A stretch of DNA of 64,000 nucleotides, taken from an uncultured Paracoccaceae bacterium (GTDB lineage Bacteria > Pseudomonadota > Alphaproteobacteria > Rhodobacterales > Rhodobacteraceae). The DNA is taken from NCBI GenBank assembly GCA_947498645.1, contig CANMKS010000001.1, positions 2,518,032 to 2,582,031 on the forward strand. Direction: 5' to 3'. A model generated the notes under the pieces. The model had not been told where the DNA came from and ran no database searches. It was given only the letters and a program-made list of their open reading frames with translations. Every line of letters starts with the position of its first letter. The first letter of the stretch is position 1. This document shows, piece after piece, positions 1 through 6,666 of the stretch. Made by a program: the position numbers and the translations under genes.

Positions 1-298
1 ACCGTGCAGTTTGGACAAGGCATCGTTGGAAGCCCGCTGATCGGCCAGACGATGGCCTGTTGCGGTTGTCCAAACGACAGTCGCCACTGCGGCAAGTTTT
101 CGGCTGCTGTGCTGGACGTGTTTTTCGGTAATTTCGGCACAGGTCCACATGACGACACTGGATCAAAGGACGACCTGTGGGACGCATATGGCATCACCGT
201 TGCGCCGCCGCTGATCCCTTGCCAAAACCCGTGACTGAACCAAATGTGAACGCCAAAACCTCGTGCCGGAAGACAAGTGCCTGCCGTTGCCCTTCGCG
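1..298. other. Left-edge stretch, no assignable gene
   Basis: About 300 bases at the window edge. Short open frames exist on both strands. One runs off the left edge on the minus strand and one of 76 codons lies on the plus strand, but neither shows a recognisable motif, ribosome binding site or family resemblance. It lies directly downstream of the small DUF3489-like gene, where accessory genes often sit, so it may be the remnant or end of a gene that continues outside the window. I cannot assign a function. Confidence 0.4.
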
Positions 299-571
299 TC
301 AGTTCTTGAGGTTGAAAATCTGCTGCCTGTCTTCGGCGCGTTGTGTCACGACAATATCGCCGCCGTCATCGATGATCTGTCGGATCATGCCGCGTGCCTG
401 CGCTGCTGTACATTTGGTCGCCCCCATCAGTTCGTTAACGGATGCCCCTTGGGGTTGCCGCAGCAGGATGGCAATCCGTTCCTTCTGTTGTGCGGCGCTC
501 AGGGCTTTGCGGGTTTGATTGGTTGGTGTTGGCGTTTCTGTCGGCCAGCCATAGAGTTCGCAGTTGGACAT
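299..571 (-). CDS. Small DUF3489-like winged-helix protein
   Basis: A 90-residue protein if translation starts at the ATG at 571; a TTG at 634 would add 21 residues. After a Pro/Thr-rich N-terminus, residues about 25-85 read like the DUF3489 winged-helix fold: a helix rich in Lys/Glu (QQKERIAILLRQPQG), then ASVNELMGAT, then a helix (AAQARGMIRQIIDDGGD) and a short C-terminal strand. Such proteins are small presumed DNA-binding proteins found in alphaproteobacterial accessory regions, often beside DUF2924 and site-specific recombinase genes, neither of which is visible here. No clear Shine-Dalgarno precedes either start. The function is unknown and the family call is by eye only. Confidence 0.55.
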   Translation of the reverse strand: MSNCELYGWPTETPTPTNQTRKALSAAQQKERIAILLRQPQGASVNELMGATKCTAAQARGMIRQIIDDGGDIVVTQRAEDRQQIFNLKN

Positions 572-1014
572 TCTTGAGTTTGCCTTGCTATCGTATGCGC
601 CCCGAACGGAAGGTTGATCGGATTTGCGGCTCAATCATCCTGGGGTCTCGTTATTGATTGGAGGGCGCAGGTGATGCGCCCCTTGGTGGTCGTCTGCATG
701 TTTACCAACTAAATTCCGCGCCGACGCAAGGCGCCCTGAGGCTGAGGCGCCGATATGCTCACTGCACAACTGACTGCTTTGTCAAAGCCACAGGCATTGA
801 TCATGGCACGCCATACTCTTTAAACGTGCAATTCTTAGATCGCCCAAAGGTGTTTGTAATTCTTCACAATTGAGTTTTTGTCGGGGCCATATGTTGCGCA
901 ACCCAATCGCTAGCGCCATATTTTCATTAACAAAACGGATGACGCTCAAGGATTACGTGCTGTTATCGAAGCGAAGGCCTTTGGACGGTCGCCTGCCGCA
1001 AACGCAGCACCTGT
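572..1014. other. Non-coding stretch, visibly more AT-rich than neighbours
   Basis: About 440 bases between the DUF3489-like gene and the end of the DapA-like gene. The part from about 780 to 970 looks clearly more AT-rich than the surrounding DNA. Short open frames are present but show no ribosome binding site or family features. No tRNA, terminator or insertion-sequence end could be recognised. Together with the neighbouring gene it could be the edge of an accessory or decayed segment. Confidence 0.4.
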
Positions 1015-1932
1015 CTAGAGGCCAAGCAACCTTAGCTTTGCGTCTTGCCTGATCGCTATCGCGTCCACTTCCGCTTTGGTCGCCTTGCTCAGCATACCCC
1101 CCGGCTTGCGCACGGTGTCGTGAGCAATCACCCCGCGCTGCGCCAGCGTATATTTGCGGATCGCCAGCCCCAGACCCGGCTGCGCCTCATAGCGTACCAT
1201 CGGCATATAGGCGTCAAAGATATCGCGGGCATGTGCCACATCACCGCTTTGACAGGCGCTGACCACCTGCGCCATCATTTCAGGGTAGGCAAAGCCGGTC
1301 ATCGCCCCATCCGCCCCGCGCAGCATTTCTTCCAGCAGGAACAGCCCGCCGTTGCCGCAGAGAATCGAAATCCGCCGCCCGCCCGCGTCAGATGCCGCCC
1401 GCAGCGCGCTGATCTTGTCGAGCCCCGGCCAGTCTTCGTGTTTCAGCATTACGCAGGTGGGGCAGTCAGCGACAACTTGCAGAATGACAGAGGTTGGTAC
1501 GACAACATTTGTCACCAGCGGAAAGTCTTGCAGCACAAACGGCGCATCACCCAGAACCTCGGCGGTGTTGTGATAGTAGTTCAGGATTTGGCCATCGGTC
1601 CTGAGGCTGCCGGGCGGGGCCACCATGACGCCCGCGGCACCAATATCCATCGCCGCATCGCTGAGCGTTTTCATCGCGGCAAACCCCGGTGCCGACACGC
1701 CAACGACAATGGGCACGGAACTGCGCGCGACGACGCGTTTGACAACGCCCACGGATTCCTCTGCTGTCAGTTTTCCCGCTTCCCCCATCATCCCCAGAAT
1801 GGTCAGCCCGGTGGCTCCTTTCTCGATGTAGAAATCGACCATCCGGTCGATGCTGTCCCAATCAACGGCACTATCGGGCAGAAAGGGGGTCACAGCGATG
1901 GTAAAGACACCGGCGGCGGTTTCATCAAGCAT
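1015..1932 (-). CDS. DapA/N-acetylneuraminate lyase-family protein with altered catalytic residues
   Basis: A 305-residue TIM-barrel protein of the dihydrodipicolinate synthase family, last gene of the hydantoinase operon. The ATG at 1932 is chosen because the family N-terminus (GVFTIAVTPF) begins there; its start overlaps the end of the racemase gene. The Schiff-base lysine is present as K164 in VMLKHEDW. The usual proton-relay residues are not: the GTTGE motif reads GMMGE (residues 47-51) and the catalytic Tyr position in the LYNxP motif is Gln135 (LQDFP). By family knowledge such a protein should still form a Schiff base with a 2-oxo acid, but it is unlikely to make dihydrodipicolinate. 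I infer a catabolic aldolase, lyase or dehydratase acting on a product of the upstream enzymes; the substrate is unknown. Confidence 0.85.
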   Translation of the reverse strand: MLDETAAGVFTIAVTPFLPDSAVDWDSIDRMVDFYIEKGATGLTILGMMGEAGKLTAEESVGVVKRVVARSSVPIVVGVSAPGFAAMKTLSDAAMDIGAAGVMVAPPGSLRTDGQILNYYHNTAEVLGDAPFVLQDFPLVTNVVVPTSVILQVVADCPTCVMLKHEDWPGLDKISALRAASDAGGRRISILCGNGGLFLLEEMLRGADGAMTGFAYPEMMAQVVSACQSGDVAHARDIFDAYMPMVRYEAQPGLGLAIRKYTLAQRGVIAHDTVRKPGGMLSKATKAEVDAIAIRQDAKLRLLGL

Positions 1933-2605
1933 GGGTGGTTCCTTTGTGGGATAGGCGAAGGGTGATCTGGCAAAGGGCCATGGCGGCAGCGGCCTGACAG
2001 GGTTCAACAACGGGCAGGCCGGTTTCGGCCTCCAGTGTGTCACGATAGTGGGCCATGCCCGCACACCCCATGATCAGCACATGCGCCCCGTCATCATCGC
2101 GCAGGCGTTTGCCGGTGGCAACCATCGCCGCAAGGCTTTTCGCCGGATCAGCGAGGTCGGCAACGGTCAAACCCAGCGCCCGATCCCCGGCAAGCCGATC
2201 AAGCACGCCCATTGCACCGAAACTGCGCAGGTGGCGCGGGATTGACCCCGGCAGAATGGCGATGACGCCAAAGCGCTGACCAAGGGTGAGTGCCGTCAGC
2301 ACGGCGGCTTCCTGAATGCCCAGCACGGGCAGGGGAGTTTGATCGCGTAGCGCATGCAGGCCCGGATCGCCAAAACAGGCAATCACATATCCAGCGGCAT
2401 CCTTTTGCGCGGCGGCCAGCCGCAGCATTGGTGCGATTGTCAGGTCAGCCTGTTTCTGGCTTTCGATGCCGGGTGGACCCTCGGCAAGTGTCAGACACCG
2501 TATGGGCCGGCCCAACTGCCGCAACGGGGCGATGGCTGCATCAATGCCATCCGTCACCTGCTGTGATGAATTGGGATTGATCACGATCAGAGGTTCACCG
2601 CTCAT
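1925..2605 (-). CDS. Aspartate/glutamate/hydantoin racemase-family protein
   Basis: A 226-residue protein of the Asp/Glu/hydantoin racemase superfamily. The N-terminus (LIVINPNSSQQVTDGI) is the typical INPNts start of hydantoin racemases. The two catalytic cysteines expected for cofactor-independent 1,1-proton transfer are visible at C77 (IACFGDPG) and C181 (MGCAGM), almost the same positions as in characterised hydantoin racemases. Its start overlaps the stop of the VOC gene by four bases (ATGA) and its end overlaps the DapA-like gene by eight, so the three are translationally coupled. In context it probably interconverts stereoisomers of a 5-substituted hydantoin or a related compound. Aspartate or arylmalonate activity cannot be excluded. 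Confidence 0.85.
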   Translation of the reverse strand: MSGEPLIVINPNSSQQVTDGIDAAIAPLRQLGRPIRCLTLAEGPPGIESQKQADLTIAPMLRLAAAQKDAAGYVIACFGDPGLHALRDQTPLPVLGIQEAAVLTALTLGQRFGVIAILPGSIPRHLRSFGAMGVLDRLAGDRALGLTVADLADPAKSLAAMVATGKRLRDDDGAHVLIMGCAGMAHYRDTLEAETGLPVVEPCQAAAAMALCQITLRLSHKGTTHA

Positions 2606-2991
2606 GCGCCGTCTCGCGTCGCTGTCTGAATTTCGATCTGATAGCCTTCGGGGTCGTTAAAGACAAAGGCGCGGATACCAATCTGATCATTGATAAAAAG
2701 TTCGGACAGCCCATCGAGGCCCTGTTCCTGGACATAGCCGTACCATGCGTCGACATCGGGGACGCGGATGCACAGTTGCACAGGCTTTTTGGCCTGCCAT
2801 TTGTTCATGCCCTTGGCCTCGTCTACCAGACCCACATGCGCGCCGGGGCAGATGCGATAGATTTTGCACCAACCCTGATCAATGGCCAGCGGTAACCCCA
2901 AGACATCTTCGTAAAACCGCATCGCGGCAGGCAGATCGCGGTAGTAGAAAAACGTGATGGTCAGCGTGTTAGGGGCGTCGGGGCGGGGCAT
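2602..2991 (-). CDS. VOC-family (glyoxalase/dioxygenase fold) protein
   Basis: A 129-residue single-module vicinal-oxygen-chelate protein. It has the paired beta-alpha-beta-beta-beta pattern: TITFFYYRDLPAAMRFYEDVLG at the N-terminus and VPDVDAWYGYVQEQGL then IRAFVFNDPEGYQIEIQ at the C-terminus, the latter carrying the usual DPEGxxIE metal-ligand motif. VOC proteins include lyases, dioxygenases, epimerases and binding proteins, so the sequence alone does not give the reaction. It lies between hydantoinase and racemase with 9 bases upstream and a 4-base overlap downstream, which suggests it acts on an intermediate of the same pathway. Confidence 0.85.
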   Translation of the reverse strand: MPRPDAPNTLTITFFYYRDLPAAMRFYEDVLGLPLAIDQGWCKIYRICPGAHVGLVDEAKGMNKWQAKKPVQLCIRVPDVDAWYGYVQEQGLDGLSELFINDQIGIRAFVFNDPEGYQIEIQTATRDGA

Positions 2992-3000
2992 GTTGATCCT

Positions 3001-4416
3001 TCAGCTTTGCGGGGCGGTTGCGGTGACGGCAAGGGTAGGGCGGTCAATCCATTGGCCACTGCCGGGGGTCGCCTGGAACTGACCACCTTGCACGATTTGC
3101 GTACCGCGTCGCCAGACATCCGTGGGCCATCCGGTGACCTTGCGCCCGACCCAAGGGTTGTATCCCACATTGTCGTGCAGGTCGTTTGCGCCGTAAGTCA
3201 CTGTTTTCTGCGGATCCCAAAGGGTGACGTCGGCGTGCATACCGGGGGCAAGCGCGCCTTTCTTGGGCAGGCCGTAAACCTCTGCCGGGGCGGTCGCGGT
3301 CAGCCGCGCAAAAGCCTCTGGCCCGCCTTGGCCTTGGCTGACCATGGCGTCAAACATCAACGGCAATCTGGTTTCCAAGCCCGGCAACCCGTTGGCGATT
3401 TCGTGGAACCCCGCATCCGCCCCGGCAGAGAGTTTGCCGGTTTCATCAAACCTGTAGGGCGCGTGATCCGAGGACACCATTTGCAAATCACCCGTATCCA
3501 ACGCTGTCCAAAGCGCCTCTTGATCCGCCTTTTGCCGTTGCGGGGGGGAACACATCCATTTGCCGCCCTCCAATCCGGGCTGGCGCAGGATCTCTTCGGT
3601 CATGAACAGGTAATGGGGGCAGGTCTCGGCCCATATTGGCGCACCGCGCGCGCGGGCGGATCTGACGGCGGCGGCCCCTTGCGTGGTGGATACATGGAAA
3701 ATCATCACCGGCTGGCCGGTGTATTCGGCAAAGCGGCAGATACGCTCAATGGCTTCAATCTCGGCCATGCGGGGATGGGACGCAGCGTGGTAATGAGGGG
3801 CTGTTTTGCCTGCGGCGATCAGGGCTGCCTTGGCTTTGGCCAGAATGGCATCGGTTTCGGCATGCACACAGACCAGCGCGCCATTGTCGCGGGCAATGCC
3901 CATGACCCGCAGGATTTGCGTGTCCTCAAGTTTGATGTTGTAAGTCGTGAATACCTTGATCGAGCGATGCCCCGCTTTGATCAACGCGCCAAGATCAGCC
4001 TCAAACGCGGGCACATCGGTATCGCGCACGATCATATGAAAGGCATGGTCAATCATCGCACCACGCGCCGCGCGGGCGCTGTAATCGGCGACCGCATCGG
4101 CCAGACGTTGACCCTGTTCCTGTGCTGCAAAGGAAATCACGGAGGTTGTGCCACCCAATGCGGCAGAGCGCGTGGCGCTTTCGAATGTATCCGCGTTCAT
4201 CACGCCCATACCGGACATCTGCTCGATATGCGCGTGGGGGTCGATGCCGCCGGGCATGACCCATTTGCCGGTTGCGTCAACTTCGGTCTTGGCGCGCCCA
4301 AGATCATCACCAATCGCAGCCACCTCAGCGCCGCGTATCGCAAGGTCGCCGGTGATCACGCCGTCGGGTGTCACGATCTGGCCACCACGGATGATGGTAT
4401 CATAGAGGTTGGACAT
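3001..4416 (-). CDS. Hydantoinase/dihydropyrimidinase (cyclic amidohydrolase)
   Basis: A 471-residue amidohydrolase, the first recognised enzyme of the operon. All binuclear-zinc ligands can be read: H61 and H63 (DPHAHIE), the carboxylated lysine K154 (SIKVFTTY), H185 (VCVHAE), H241 (IFHVSTT) and D317 (SSDHAPY). The length matches D-hydantoinases and dihydropyrimidinases. These hydrolyse the cyclic amide of hydantoins or dihydropyrimidines to N-carbamoyl amino acids. No N-carbamoylase is encoded next to it, so the later fate of the product is unclear. No good Shine-Dalgarno precedes the ATG at 4416, so translation may be coupled to an upstream reading frame. Allantoinase is the main alternative. 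Confidence 0.9.
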   Translation of the reverse strand: MSNLYDTIIRGGQIVTPDGVITGDLAIRGAEVAAIGDDLGRAKTEVDATGKWVMPGGIDPHAHIEQMSGMGVMNADTFESATRSAALGGTTSVISFAAQEQGQRLADAVADYSARAARGAMIDHAFHMIVRDTDVPAFEADLGALIKAGHRSIKVFTTYNIKLEDTQILRVMGIARDNGALVCVHAETDAILAKAKAALIAAGKTAPHYHAASHPRMAEIEAIERICRFAEYTGQPVMIFHVSTTQGAAAVRSARARGAPIWAETCPHYLFMTEEILRQPGLEGGKWMCSPPQRQKADQEALWTALDTGDLQMVSSDHAPYRFDETGKLSAGADAGFHEIANGLPGLETRLPLMFDAMVSQGQGGPEAFARLTATAPAEVYGLPKKGALAPGMHADVTLWDPQKTVTYGANDLHDNVGYNPWVGRKVTGWPTDVWRRGTQIVQGGQFQATPGSGQWIDRPTLAVTATAPQS

Positions 4417-4651
4417 GCGCGCACCGGGTTGGGATCATTGCAATCATGTTGCCCGCAGCGACGCGCCTGAGGCAAGAGCCTACTGTCAGGCTTGGGCCGG
4501 TTAATGTCAAAGCTGATGTTGACACCAAGGGCCAGAGCATCAGCACGAACCACACAAAAAGACCTGCCGCAACTGCAACAGGTAGCAGCCCTGCGGGCGT
4601 GATCCGTTTTGGGGTGTTGTGCCTGACACACTGATATTCCGGTATGCGCAT
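4400..4651 (-). CDS. Possible small membrane protein upstream of hydantoinase (doubtful)
   Basis: An 83-residue open frame starting at the ATG at 4651 and ending 17 bases inside the hydantoinase gene. Residues about 20-45 form one plausible transmembrane segment (LLPVAVAAGLFVWFVLMLW). It could be a leader that couples translation to hydantoinase, whose own start lacks a clear ribosome binding site. It has no recognised homology and a Cys/Arg-rich tail that looks non-functional, so it may be chance. Confidence 0.25.
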   Translation of the reverse strand: MRIPEYQCVRHNTPKRITPAGLLPVAVAAGLFVWFVLMLWPLVSTSALTLTGPSLTVGSCLRRVAAGNMIAMIPTRCAHVQPL

Positions 4652-4757
4652 TGCGCCGTCGATGCGGGTGTTGTGACTGATGTCGCCCGCTATTGATTTG
4701 GGGAAAGCCAATGGTGTAGGGATGTTCGATTGGAAAAAACTATGAAAGAGTAGCCCA
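4652..4757. promoter_or_regulatory. Divergent promoter region between hydantoinase operon and LysR gene
   Basis: The gap between the hydantoinase start and the LysR start is 341 bases, part of it covered by the doubtful small frame. At 4692-4712 there is an interrupted inverted repeat, ATTG-N13-CAAT, and a second ATTG copy near 4729. LysR regulators usually bind such dyads with a T-N11-A core in the shared intergenic region. The assignment is inferred from position and symmetry only. Confidence 0.35.
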
Positions 4758-5699
4758 ATGGCTGACCTGCCGACCATCCGCCAATTGCGCTACCTTATCG
4801 CCCTGTCCGAGGTGCGCCACTTTCGTAAGGCGGCAGAGGCGATGCAAATTTCGCAACCGTCTTTGTCATTGCAGATCAGCAATCTTGAGGAGTTGCTTGG
4901 TGTGCGTTTGGTTGAGCGGGGGCGGGGCCCCGTCACATTGACACTTGAGGGGCGCGAGGTTCTTGCGCGCGCAAGGCGCGCTGTGGACGAGGTGCGCGGG
5001 ATCGTTGATCTGACAGCTGCGTTGAAAACCGGTCTGAGCGGCACCATCCGCCTTGGCACTACACCGACGATTGGTCCCTATCTGATGCCATTTGTCGTTG
5101 AACGCCTGCATGCACGCTATCCCGATCTGCGGCTCTATATCCGCGAGGTCGCCCCGCGTGACCTGCGCGGAGAGCTTTTGGCGGGCGGGCTGGATGTGAT
5201 CCTGACGCAATTGCCCGAAGGCGGGGCCGATCTGGTCACGCGGCGGCTGTTTCGCGAACCCTTGATGCTGGCGATGCCGGATGATCATGATCTGGTGAGC
5301 AAGACCGAGGTCACGGAGGCGGACCTTGCAGGGCAAAACGTCCTGACCCTTGGTCCCGATTATGCGCTGCATGATCAGATTGCGGCGATCTGCCATCAAT
5401 CAGGTGCCATGCTGGCGCGCGATTATGAAGGGACCAGCCTGGATGCAATCCGGCAGATGGTGGGCATGGGAATGGGGGTGGCCTTGCTGCCGCGCCTTTA
5501 TGCCCGTTCAGAGATTGATGGCCGGTCAAGCAATGTTGTCGTGCGGCCGTTTCGGCGCAATGCGGTTGTCCGCTCGATCGGGTTGGTTTGGCGCAGGGCA
5601 GGGAACGCAGCGACCTATGACCGGTTGTCAAACGTGATCAAGGAGGCCACGCGCGTGGACCTGCAATCAGGCACGTCACCGGTCATGCTTTATGATTGA
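4758..5699 (+). CDS. LysR-family regulator, OxyR-like but lacking the peroxidatic Cys
   Basis: A 313-residue LysR-type regulator, divergent from the hydantoinase operon. Residues 1-65 are the winged helix-turn-helix (FRKAAEAMQISQPSLSLQISNLE). The effector domain resembles OxyR, including TSLDAIRQMVGMGMGVALLP. In OxyR two cysteines nine residues apart (C199, C208) sense peroxide; here the first is Ala203 and only the second, C212, remains. Peroxide sensing by the usual disulfide is therefore unlikely. Divergent placement suggests it controls the hydantoinase operon, perhaps with a pathway intermediate as inducer. Family membership is certain; target and ligand are inferred. Confidence 0.9.
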   Translation: MADLPTIRQLRYLIALSEVRHFRKAAEAMQISQPSLSLQISNLEELLGVRLVERGRGPVTLTLEGREVLARARRAVDEVRGIVDLTAALKTGLSGTIRLGTTPTIGPYLMPFVVERLHARYPDLRLYIREVAPRDLRGELLAGGLDVILTQLPEGGADLVTRRLFREPLMLAMPDDHDLVSKTEVTEADLAGQNVLTLGPDYALHDQIAAICHQSGAMLARDYEGTSLDAIRQMVGMGMGVALLPRLYARSEIDGRSSNVVVRPFRRNAVVRSIGLVWRRAGNAATYDRLSNVIKEATRVDLQSGTSPVMLYD

Positions 5700-5711
5700 T
5701 GGGATGGGCAC

Positions 5712-5734
5712 AAAAAAGGCGCCCGCAGGCGCCT
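5712..5734 (-). terminator. Intrinsic terminator of the MepK-like gene
   Basis: A perfect 7-bp stem, AGGCGCC-cgca-GGCGCCT (5717-5734), followed on the minus strand by six T residues (5712-5717). It lies 20 bases past the stop of the minus-strand peptidase gene and just after the convergent LysR gene. The T-run is on the minus side, so it mainly serves the peptidase transcript. Confidence 0.8.
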
Positions 5735-5754
5735 GAATGTCGATGATAATGTGA

Positions 5755-6324
5755 TCAGCGTCGCCAGCTGCGGACGGCGCCACAATCCATATGCACAAAG
5801 TTGGAGCTTGCGTAGCGGCCAACGCCACCTGCACGGCAGGCCAATGCGGCATTTGCCATCTGTGTGGTGGTGCGGCTCGTCAGGCGAAGGTCAGCGGCCT
5901 GACCACGCATGTGCAGCGAATTGCGGGCAACGCCGCGGTTGCTGTTGCGCAACATGTTGTTGGTCTGGGGCGAGCGATAACCGGACAACAGCAGGTATGG
6001 TTCATCCGTTTCCATCAGATTTTGTGCAGCGGACATGATGTCAATCGTGCGCAAATCCATCTGGACCGCTTCGCCCGTGCGCCAGTCGCGCATGTGCATG
6101 TTAATCTCGCGCACGGCTTCGGCGATATATTCGCCCTCAATCCAGTAGATCGTTTGAAGACGTTCACCCGTCCGGCCCGAATGCATACCGATGCGGCGGA
6201 TGTCGCCTGCGCCACGCAGGAAGCCTGCGGCATTGGAATACGTAGGAGCTGCTGTGATTGCGGTTGCGGCGAATGCCCCAAGTAAACCGCGCCGGGTGAT
6301 CCCAGTGGATGTCTTTTTCGTCAT
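5755..6324 (-). CDS. MepK-like DUF882 murein endopeptidase, Tat-exported
   Basis: A 189-residue periplasmic protein of the DUF882/YcbK family (peptidase M15-like). The start at 6324 gives a twin-arginine signal (ITRRGLLGAFAATAITAAP). Zinc ligands are visible as H138 (SLHMRGQAAD), D145 and H178 (FVHMDCG), matching MepK of E. coli, which cleaves 3-3 and 4-3 peptidoglycan crosslinks. It is divergent from an LdtD-like gene, whose product makes 3-3 crosslinks; in E. coli ycbB and ycbK are also neighbours. An enzyme that makes and one that cuts the same bond are thus paired. Continuing the frame upstream to 6987 would run antisense through the neighbouring gene and is rejected. Confidence 0.88.
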   Translation of the reverse strand: MTKKTSTGITRRGLLGAFAATAITAAPTYSNAAGFLRGAGDIRRIGMHSGRTGERLQTIYWIEGEYIAEAVREINMHMRDWRTGEAVQMDLRTIDIMSAAQNLMETDEPYLLLSGYRSPQTNNMLRNSNRGVARNSLHMRGQAADLRLTSRTTTQMANAALACRAGGVGRYASSNFVHMDCGAVRSWRR

Positions 6325-6666
6325 AGTTTGCGCCTGTCCCGTCGCTCGACTCTTCGCTTTACAGCGAATTGGATGTCCGTCATCTCCCCAGATGCAAGAA
6401 AAGCTATGCCACATTTCGAATCGAGGACCAAGACCCGTATAGGTAATTTTACCTAACAAGGGGGAAATCGGCGAATTTTTGCGCAGATGTGGCAGTGAGG
6501 ACTCAATGTCACAATGCCAGTGGCGGCACGGATGCAACACTTGCAAAATCCTCTGCCTTCTCGCGCTTTTGTCAATAGACACCCCATGGGGTAACGATAA
6601 CCATACTCGTGAGCTGGTAATAACTGCCATATTCTGCGCCAGCTTGCCTGAAGGGGACCAAAGACA
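6325..6666. promoter_or_regulatory. Divergent regulatory region between mepK-like and ldtD-like genes
   Basis: This 342-base region without a gene must hold both promoters. At 6441-6454 is a perfect interrupted palindrome, AGGTAA-TT-TTACCT. A related imperfect one, GGTAACGATAACC, lies near 6589-6601, and another GGTAA half-site near 6615. The repeated GGTAA/TTACC core suggests an operator for one transcription factor controlling both genes, which I cannot name. I see no convincing -35/-10 pair. Confidence 0.45.

Noticed and set aside
3007..4470. A 487-codon plus-strand frame opposite the hydantoinase gene
   Set aside because: It is the antisense of a gene with all catalytic residues intact; its composition is not protein-like. 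Similar antisense frames opposite the DapA-like gene (1045-1965), the ABC ATPase (17813-19102) and the binding protein (22276-23235) were rejected for the same reason.
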